Of a stretch of 64,000 nt of DNA, positions 58,592-64,000 are shown piece by piece; positions within the stretch are counted from its first letter, which is position 1, and every line of letters starts with the position of its first letter. The stretch lies in contig JWTM01000424.1 of the NCBI GenBank assembly GCA_001749745.1, positions 1 to 64,000 of the forward strand, in the 5' to 3' direction. The DNA comes from Candidatus Marispirochaeta associata (lineage in GTDB: Bacteria; Spirochaetota; Spirochaetia; JC444; Marispirochaetaceae). The position numbers and the translations under genes are program-made. A model generated the notes under the pieces. It searched no databases. It saw only the letters and a program-made list of their open reading frames with translations, and was not told the origin of the DNA.

Positions 58592-58604
58592 GCTTAAGGA
58601 TTTT

Positions 58605-58678
58605 GGGGGTGTAGCTCAGTTGGCTAGAGCGCGTGAATGGCATTCACGAGGTCATGGGTTCGATTCCCACCACCTCCA
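58605..58678 (+). tRNA. tRNA-Ala (GGC)
   Basis: A complete cloverleaf: acceptor GGGGGTG/CACCTCC, D arm GCTC-AGTTGGCTA-GAGC, anticodon arm CGTGA-ATGGCAT-TCACG with anticodon GGC, and T arm with TTCGATT. The discriminator is A (58678). The CCA end is not encoded (CTAC follows) and must be added after processing. Confidence 0.95.
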
Positions 58679-58690
58679 CTACATAACGCT

Positions 58691-60337
58691 ATGAGCGATC
58701 ATACTGATTCTAAAAGTGATCTGTTCTCCGGCAATATCGATCCGGATATTGCTGAATTAATGGGTATCGACAAAGAAGACTCCTCTCCGGTCCCTGAATT
58801 CGAAGACCTCTTCGAAGAAGGGGGGCCGAAGCCGGAGGCCGCTTCCAGCGTCGACGACATAAGCAAGGAACGCTTTCATCCCATTTCCCGCTTCGAACAG
58901 GATCCACAGCCCTATTTCAACGACAAGAACTACTATAAAACCGCCCTCTCGGGAGAGGGGGAGGTTTCTCAGCGTATACACGGGCTCCTTTCGAAGTTCC
59001 TGAACACCGAGGATACAAAGGAGCGCTCGGTATATCGCGGAAAGATCCTCTCGGCCTACTGGAACCTTGTGGAAAACATCAGCAAGAAGATCTATGCCCA
59101 GTTGCCGATGCCGAAGATTCTGATGCTGCGCTACGGGGTGCTGCTGCCGACCCTTCTCTCGAAGGAGCAGCGCAAGACCCTCTCCAAGATTGTCTTCCGC
59201 AACGAGACCGGCGAACCGGTCCACTATGTGGATGAGTGGCTGACCATGGTCGCCCAAGGAGTGGTCAGCAATTCCGCTACCGACGAGACCAAGGTTACCC
59301 GGCGCACCAAGGAGCATAAGGTCAACAGTCGGCTGGAGAAGGTTAAGGGTCAGCGAGACTTTCAACTGGGAGTCCTGAACCGGAAGCTTTCCGAGATGCA
59401 GAGCATGGAGAACCGTCTCAAGGATCTTGTCCGCAGCGTAGCGCAGCGAGGCGACCGGGCCGATATTCCCGGAGTTAAGGATACTTACACCCACGAGCAG
59501 CGACAGGCTCTGACCCAGGTGATGAATATGGTTCGGGAGTTGCAGGGGATAGATAAGGAACTCTCCAAGACCTTCGACCATTTTGAAGAGAACCAGGCCG
59601 AACTGAAGCGGCTCCAGGAGAGCGCCGAAGGGATCGATTCGAACAGGGTCGATAACGAGGCCCTTAATACCGAGTTCTCCACGGTGCGCCAAATGGCGAA
59701 ACTCTGCGTCGGGCGTCAGGGAAACCACTTCCCCATTGCGATGAAGCAGTATTTTCGGGATTCGATCCGGGACATCGCTACCCGGGAGAACGTAATTATG
59801 CAGATGGGCGCGGTGGAGAGCCTCGATCCGGGTCTCTTTCAGCGGACCTTCAAGCAGCAGACCAACCGAATCGTCCCGCATGTGCTGATTATTCCCAGCT
59901 ACGGCGACCGGGGTATCTGCTGGGAGCCCTTCGAGAAGTATAACCGGGCTACCAGCCGCGGCAGGATTGCGATCCCCCTCTTTCCGAAGGATGTGAAGAC
60001 CGCCGTTATCGCCGCCTTAGGCGACCTGCGTTGGCAGGTTGCCAAGGAGAAGGCCCAGCACTACTGGATGGAAGAAGGGGTAACCGGCCGCTACTACCAG
60101 TGGTTTACCGACAAGAAGATCCGCGGCGATGTTCGGGAGTACTTTATTAACGACTACATCCTCTGGATTACCAAGGAGAGCGAGGGGACTCAGAAGCTCG
60201 AACGGGAGGTCCGGGGCATCATGTGGCGCTACTGCCCCTTCCCGCAGTATCTGAAGGATGAACTCCGGAAACGGGGCTATGTCTACAACGAACTCTATAA
60301 GCGGGATGTGAACCGCTCTATGTCCGACGGGTATTGA
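58691..60337 (+). CDS. conserved protein of unknown function, probable cytoplasmic coiled-coil protein
   Basis: A 548-residue protein starting 12 bases after the tRNA. The first 60 residues are acidic and disordered (DHTDSKSDLFSGNIDPDIAEL). About 200-320 look helical and coiled-coil-like (SRLEKVKGQRDFQLGVLNRKLSEMQSMENRLKDLV). The C-terminal part holds a conserved-looking block (VLIIPSYGDRGICWEPFEKYNRATSRGRIAIPLFPKDVKTAVIAALGDLRWQVAKEKA). No signal peptide or transmembrane helix. I do not recognise the family. The frame open upstream runs through the tRNA and is rejected. There is no Shine-Dalgarno. Confidence 0.75.
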   Translation: MSDHTDSKSDLFSGNIDPDIAELMGIDKEDSSPVPEFEDLFEEGGPKPEAASSVDDISKERFHPISRFEQDPQPYFNDKNYYKTALSGEGEVSQRIHGLLSKFLNTEDTKERSVYRGKILSAYWNLVENISKKIYAQLPMPKILMLRYGVLLPTLLSKEQRKTLSKIVFRNETGEPVHYVDEWLTMVAQGVVSNSATDETKVTRRTKEHKVNSRLEKVKGQRDFQLGVLNRKLSEMQSMENRLKDLVRSVAQRGDRADIPGVKDTYTHEQRQALTQVMNMVRELQGIDKELSKTFDHFEENQAELKRLQESAEGIDSNRVDNEALNTEFSTVRQMAKLCVGRQGNHFPIAMKQYFRDSIRDIATRENVIMQMGAVESLDPGLFQRTFKQQTNRIVPHVLIIPSYGDRGICWEPFEKYNRATSRGRIAIPLFPKDVKTAVIAALGDLRWQVAKEKAQHYWMEEGVTGRYYQWFTDKKIRGDVREYFINDYILWITKESEGTQKLEREVRGIMWRYCPFPQYLKDELRKRGYVYNELYKRDVNRSMSDGY

Positions 60338-60616
60338 TTATTTTCTGCGCCGCCCTTTAAAGATCGGATCGAAGTATTTCTCAAGATCAAATTTGTTGGA
60401 AAGCAGCTTCATTACCCGGTGATAGATAAAAAATGAACCCGCAATCGAGAGGATAAAGACCAGGAGGAAGGCTATCTGCCCCAGCATGGGATTGACGTCC
60501 TGAGGCAGGATCCGGGCCACTATCACGATCCCCAGGGTCAGTAACAGAATCATCAACACGATATTGACTAGTGTCGCTCCCAAGACGAAGAGCAGGGTAT
60601 TTACCTTCTTGTTCAT
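60338..60616 (-). CDS. small two-helix membrane protein next to lspA
   Basis: A 92-residue protein with two transmembrane helices (about residues 8-34 and 46-66) and a basic tail (FKGRRRK). Proteins of this type beside lspA in treponemes are annotated 'leader peptide processing enzyme', but I see no catalytic motif. The name reflects the neighbourhood only. It starts in an ATGA overlap with lspA, so the two are coupled. Confidence 0.7.
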   Translation of the reverse strand: MNKKVNTLLFVLGATLVNIVLMILLLTLGIVIVARILPQDVNPMLGQIAFLLVFILSIAGSFFIYHRVMKLLSNKFDLEKYFDPIFKGRRRK

Positions 60617-61131
60617 CTACTTCTCCTTTCACTTATAATCAGGGATACGGCCAAGAGGATTCCGCCGACGACGATGCTCGAGTCGGCCACATTGAAGGCC
60701 GGCCAGCGTTCCAGGCCGAAGAGTCCGTAGAACTTAACCGAGACGAAGTCGACGACCCCTTCGGGCCGGAAAATCCGGTCGATCTGGTTGCCCAGGCCTC
60801 CGCCCAGCACCGCCGCCAGACACCAGCGTTGCAGACGGTTCAGCTCGTCGGTCTTGAAGTAGTAGACCACCACCAAGGCCAGCACGATAAGGGGCAGCAG
60901 GATGAAGAGCAGCCCGCGCATCAGATCGGGCAGGCCGTAGCCGATGCTGAAGGCGACGCCCAGGTTGCGGGTGTGGAGAATCCAGAGAAAGTCCCCGCCC
61001 CAGCTCCAGCCGATGGTGTGGTAGGGGATATGGGCGACGATCAGCGCCTTACTGATCTGATCGAGAATTATTAAAAGCAGACTCAATCCGAAGGGGGCGA
61101 TCGGTGCCCGGGTTCGGTTTTCGGGTTGCAT
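60613..61131 (-). CDS. lspA: lipoprotein signal peptidase II
   Basis: A 172-residue inner-membrane aspartyl protease that removes the signal peptide of prolipoproteins after diacylglyceryl transfer. Four helices are visible. The conserved motifs are DQISKALIV, NLGVAFSIG, GNQIDRIFRPEGVVDF with one catalytic Asp, and FNVADSSIVVGG with the other. It starts at the ATG complementary to 61129-61131 after GGAG. A long open frame upstream is only the shadow of the Nif3 gene. The window's many lipoproteins are its substrates. Confidence 0.92.
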   Translation of the reverse strand: MQPENRTRAPIAPFGLSLLLIILDQISKALIVAHIPYHTIGWSWGGDFLWILHTRNLGVAFSIGYGLPDLMRGLLFILLPLIVLALVVVYYFKTDELNRLQRWCLAAVLGGGLGNQIDRIFRPEGVVDFVSVKFYGLFGLERWPAFNVADSSIVVGGILLAVSLIISERRSR

Positions 61132-61148
61132 GCCAGTCTCCTTGCCCG

Positions 61149-61910
61149 TCACAGCCCTGAGGGCAAGTCGACGAAGATGGTTTCGATGTCGGTATCCGCG
61201 GCAATTCGCGCGGCCATCGCCTTGACGCCCCAAGTCTCGGTCGCATAGTGCCCGGCGGCGGCGACGTTGATGCCGTTCTCCATGGCCAAGTGGTAGATGC
61301 TGTGATGGGCCTCGCCGCAGAGGTAGAGATCCAGATCGGCGTCGATCGCCTGGGTAACGTCCCGGCTGCTGCCGCCGGAGATGATGCCCACGCTTCTGTT
61401 CTCGGACGGGCCGAAGGGTAGAATCGCATTGCAGTCGGTCGGGGGGATGGCGAGAAGATCGAGCACCCGGTTGAGATCCTCGGGTTGAGGGAGATTGCCT
61501 CTGAAGCCGATCGTCTTGCCCTTGTACCAGCCGAAGGGCTCGATATCGGTGAGACCCAAGGCTTTGGCCATCTGATAGTTGTTCCCCAATTCGGGATGCG
61601 CATCCAGGGGCAGGTGCGCCGCGTAGAGGGCGATATCCTTCTCTAAGAGGCACTGAACCCGGCGGTACTGGGCTCCGGTGAGCGGAAAATCCCTGCCCCA
61701 GAAGATGCCGTGGTGCACGAAGATCAGGTCCGCAGCCAGCTCGGCCGCCTGTTCGAAGCTCTGCAGGGCGGCGTCGACGGTAAAGACGGCCTTTTTGATC
61801 TCTTGTTCCCGGCGCTCCACCTGGATGCCGTTGCGGGAGGCGTCGATGGATTCGAACTCCTCACTTCTCAAGAGCTCCCGGCAGTAACGGTCGAAGTCTT
61901 TTAATTGCAT
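61149..61910 (-). CDS. Nif3-like dinuclear metal centre protein
   Basis: A 253-residue protein of the Nif3/YbgI family. Metal ligands are seen in FVHHGIFWG, AHLPLDAH, LYLCGEAHHSIYHLA and AAAGHYATETWGVKA. The family forms a hexameric toroid with a two-metal site per subunit, and its reaction is debated (GTP cyclohydrolase I type 2 or hydrolase annotations). The start at the complement of 61908-61910 is the conserved MQLKDFDRYC; upstream codons are rejected. It is divergent from the Lon-type gene. Confidence 0.85.
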   Translation of the reverse strand: MQLKDFDRYCRELLRSEEFESIDASRNGIQVERREQEIKKAVFTVDAALQSFEQAAELAADLIFVHHGIFWGRDFPLTGAQYRRVQCLLEKDIALYAAHLPLDAHPELGNNYQMAKALGLTDIEPFGWYKGKTIGFRGNLPQPEDLNRVLDLLAIPPTDCNAILPFGPSENRSVGIISGGSSRDVTQAIDADLDLYLCGEAHHSIYHLAMENGINVAAAGHYATETWGVKAMAARIAADTDIETIFVDLPSGL

Positions 61911-61980
61911 GCCGACCATTATAGGAGCTGAGCCCGTCTCTGAAAAGCCCGCCTTGACAGCGCCCATGGCGGAACGCATT

Positions 61981-64000
61981 ATGGAGAGCATGAGCGAAGC
62001 CTACCGACTACCCCCCGACGAAGTCTTCTTTTCCGTCGACCCCGATACCTTGGGAGAGATCAAAGCCGGCGGCGGCGACGAGTTGATTATCGGCCAGCCC
62101 CGGGCCATGAAGGCCCTGAAAATGGGAACCGAGGTACGGGCCAAAGGCTATAACCTGGTGGTAAGCGGTCATCCCGGTACCGGGCGTTCCACGGCGGTGC
62201 GCACGGTGCTCGACGAGCTGGCAGGCAGCGTACGCAGCGCCGGCGAGATCGCCTATGTTTACAACTTCCGCAGACCCGAGCAGCCCCGGGTACTCTACTT
62301 TTCCCCCGGGAAGGCGCGGCGCTTCAAGCAGTTGCTCCACGAGCTGATCGAGAAGCTGAAGATCCTGATCAAGGCCCGACTGGAAAGCGAGATTTATAAA
62401 CAGCGGCGGGACCGTATCGTCTCGCTGATCGAAAAAGAAGAGAATCACCGCCTGGCCGAGTTCGAGGCCCGTTTGGGCGCCGAGGGCTTCGCCACCATGC
62501 GGGTGGAGGAGCAGGGGGCCTTCTCCACCGATATCGTACCCCTGCTCGACGGACGGCCGAGTGATTTCGAAGAGCTGCAGAGCCTCGTGGCCGCCGGGAA
62601 GCTCAATGAGGAGGAGTGGAACCGGCGCCGGGAGACCTACTATCGGTTGATGGATGAGATGCGGAGCATCTTCGGGGAGCTGAAGATGTCCCGATCGGCC
62701 ATGGAAGAGGATCTCGCGGCGCTGCGGACCGAGACGGCCCGGCCCGGTCTGCAGGCCGAGATGGCGCAGTTGCGCATTGAGTTTTCCGACGATCGCATTC
62801 TCGATTACCTGGAGCGACTGGAAGAGGACATCCTCGACCATCTCTTCGTCTTTACCGCCGACGAGGCGGCGCAGGATGCGGCGGGGAATCGGATCTTCGT
62901 CCGCTACGGCGTTAACCTGCTGACCGAGAGCTATGAAGACGAGGCTGCACCGGTTATCTTCGAGAACAATCCCACGGTGCAGAATCTGGTCGGCGCTATC
63001 GATTACCGGCTCGATCTGGCCGGACGAAGCTCCGCCGATTTCATGTCGATCCACGGCGGATCCCTGATCCGCGCTTCCGGCGGATTCCTGGTGCTGCGTC
63101 TGGAGGATCTGTTGGAGGAACAGGGGGCCTGGCTGCAGCTGAAGCGGATACTGCAGACCGGTGTGGTAGAGATCCAGCCCGGACAGGGGCCCTTGGGCTT
63201 TGCCTCGCCCCAGTTGAAGCCCGAGCCGGTAGCGGTGGATACCAAGATTATCCTCTTGGCCGAAGAGGGAGCTTACGACTACCTCTACAACGCCGACGCC
63301 GATTTCTCGAAGTTCTTCAAGGTCTCCGCCGAGTTCGACAGCTCCATGCCCTTAAACCGCGAGGGATTGGCCCGCTATATGGGCTTTATCCGGGGAACCG
63401 CCTCCAAGGCGAACCTGAAGAGCGTCAGCCGGGAGGGAATGGCCGAGATCATCTCCTACGGCGCCTATCTGGCGGAGCAGCGGGATAAGCTCTCCACCCA
63501 GTTCTCCCAGATCTCGGATCTACTGATCGAGGCCGACTACTGGGCCTCCCAGGCGGGCTCGGCCGAGATAGGTCCCGAGGATGTAAAACGGGCGCTCGCC
63601 GAGCGAAACTACCTCTTCAATCTTCCCGAGGAGAAGCTCGAGGAGCTGATCGAACAGGGGGATATCCTCCTCGCCACCTCGGGCAGCGCCGTCGGCAGGG
63701 TCAACGGGCTCGCCATTCACGACCGGGGCTATTACGCCTTCGGCCTCCCGACGCTGATCAGCGCGCGAATCGCTCCGGGGGAGGAGGGCCTGGTCAATAT
63801 CGAACGGGAGGTAGGACTCTCCGGGGAAATCCACGATAAGTGGATGCTGATCCTCGACGGGTACCTCCGTTCCCGCTATGCGGTCGATTTCCCCCTCTCC
63901 ATGTACGCGACGATCTGCTTCGAGCAGTCCTACAGCGAAGTGGACGGCGATTCGGCCTCCTCCACCGAGATGTACGCCCTCCTATCGGCTGCGGGGCGTT
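61981..64000 (+). CDS. Lon-family ATP-dependent protease, 3' end cut by the window
   Basis: At least 673 residues run to the right edge. The N-terminus carries the P-loop GHPGTGRST (about residues 61-69) in a LonB-like AAA domain with a long helical insertion (about 105-240). GGSLIRASGGFLVLRLEDLLE is a Walker B-like region. The S16 protease domain begins near residue 560 and its catalytic Ser lies in EVDGDSASSTEMYALL close to the edge. In-frame ATGs at 61966 and 61990 are alternatives. GGAA before 61981 slightly favours it. The protein belongs to the non-classical Lon group and degrades unfolded or regulatory proteins. Confidence 0.88.
   Translation, partial: MESMSEAYRLPPDEVFFSVDPDTLGEIKAGGGDELIIGQPRAMKALKMGTEVRAKGYNLVVSGHPGTGRSTAVRTVLDELAGSVRSAGEIAYVYNFRRPEQPRVLYFSPGKARRFKQLLHELIEKLKILIKARLESEIYKQRRDRIVSLIEKEENHRLAEFEARLGAEGFATMRVEEQGAFSTDIVPLLDGRPSDFEELQSLVAAGKLNEEEWNRRRETYYRLMDEMRSIFGELKMSRSAMEEDLAALRTETARPGLQAEMAQLRIEFSDDRILDYLERLEEDILDHLFVFTADEAAQDAAGNRIFVRYGVNLLTESYEDEAAPVIFENNPTVQNLVGAIDYRLDLAGRSSADFMSIHGGSLIRASGGFLVLRLEDLLEEQGAWLQLKRILQTGVVEIQPGQGPLGFASPQLKPEPVAVDTKIILLAEEGAYDYLYNADADFSKFFKVSAEFDSSMPLNREGLARYMGFIRGTASKANLKSVSREGMAEIISYGAYLAEQRDKLSTQFSQISDLLIEADYWASQAGSAEIGPEDVKRALAERNYLFNLPEEKLEELIEQGDILLATSGSAVGRVNGLAIHDRGYYAFGLPTLISARIAPGEEGLVNIEREVGLSGEIHDKWMLILDGYLRSRYAVDFPLSMYATICFEQSYSEVDGDSASSTEMYALLSAAGR

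Noticed and set aside
58757-59881. Minus-strand open frame of 374 codons
   Set aside because: Antisense to the 548-residue protein, whose frame has more protein-like composition and follows the tRNA directly. Evidence is not absolute, since that protein is unrecognised.
61132-61653. Upstream extension of lspA giving a 346-residue protein
   Set aside because: The extra part is an Arg/Gly/Pro-rich shadow of the Nif3 gene. lspA has its own ribosome site and conserved N-terminus at 61131.
62008-63054. Minus-strand open frame of 348 codons and another at 63520-63834
   Set aside because: Antisense to the Lon-family gene, which has P-loop and catalytic Ser motifs. No independent start signals.
1-64000. 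CRISPR array, insertion sequence or prophage
   Set aside because: No regularly spaced direct repeats, transposase, integrase or phage structural genes were seen anywhere in the window.

Overview
The window most resembles a free-living, anaerobic or facultative spirochaete (Spirochaetales, Spirochaeta-like). This is an inference from gene content. Solute-binding proteins carry signal peptides ending in ANGQ-, AAEGSQE- or AGGEQE-like sequences, TRAP transporters are abundant, a small two-helix membrane protein of the type seen next to lspA in treponemes is present, PilZ and GGDEF proteins occur together, and the only tRNA lacks an encoded CCA end. I cannot name the genus. There is no CRISPR array, insertion sequence, prophage or rRNA operon.

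Layout. 0-10 kb is a uronate catabolism locus: an IclR-type regulator, kdgF, kduI, kduD and a three-part TRAP transporter. It is divergent from an operon of two AEC carriers, an SDR dehydrogenase and an EamA exporter. These genes look more AT-rich than most of the window. 10-16 kb holds a Uma2 protein, a DUF4143 ATPase, an Ig-like lipoprotein, the electron-bifurcating pair nfnA/nfnB and a stand-alone E2 acyltransferase domain. 16-22 kb is a TAXI-type TRAP transporter with an HpcH/HpaI aldolase, behind a clear sigma-54 promoter and divergent from a PrpR-type activator. 22-28 kb holds a strongly folded GC-rich element, thioredoxin, transketolase, a BrnT/BrnA toxin-antitoxin pair, a TetR regulator with a CPBP protease, and a cation diffusion facilitator. 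28-36 kb holds a truncated surface-protein gene, a homocysteine methyltransferase, a PHP hydrolase, a cobalamin riboswitch with cobT, an M28 peptidase lipoprotein and a divergent PilZ/GGDEF pair. 36-45.6 kb is a sugar locus: an ABC importer, an AraC regulator, a GH65 phosphorylase with a degenerate HAD tail, a Gfo/Idh oxidoreductase, a NUDIX hydrolase and AcpH. 45.6-55 kb holds an ABC-F gene behind an attenuator-like leader, a HATPase/cNMP-binding signalling protein, and addA/addB. 55-58.6 kb holds a large HPr-domain protein divergent from a class III cyclase gene that overlaps a degenerate cyclase paralogue. 58.6-64 kb holds tRNA-Ala, a large unknown protein, lspA, a Nif3-family protein and the start of a Lon-family protease.

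How the parts fit. KdgF, KduI and KduD turn unsaturated uronates into 2-keto-3-deoxygluconate, with the TRAP system as the likely importer. Transketolase and NfnAB serve central carbon and redox metabolism. The cyclase pair, the cNMP-binding protein and the HPr-domain protein could form one cyclic-nucleotide circuit, but that link rests on domain content and position only. The strongest candidates for something undescribed are the cyclase/pseudocyclase pair with the divergent HPr-domain protein, the ABC-F leader, and the folded element at 22030-22154.
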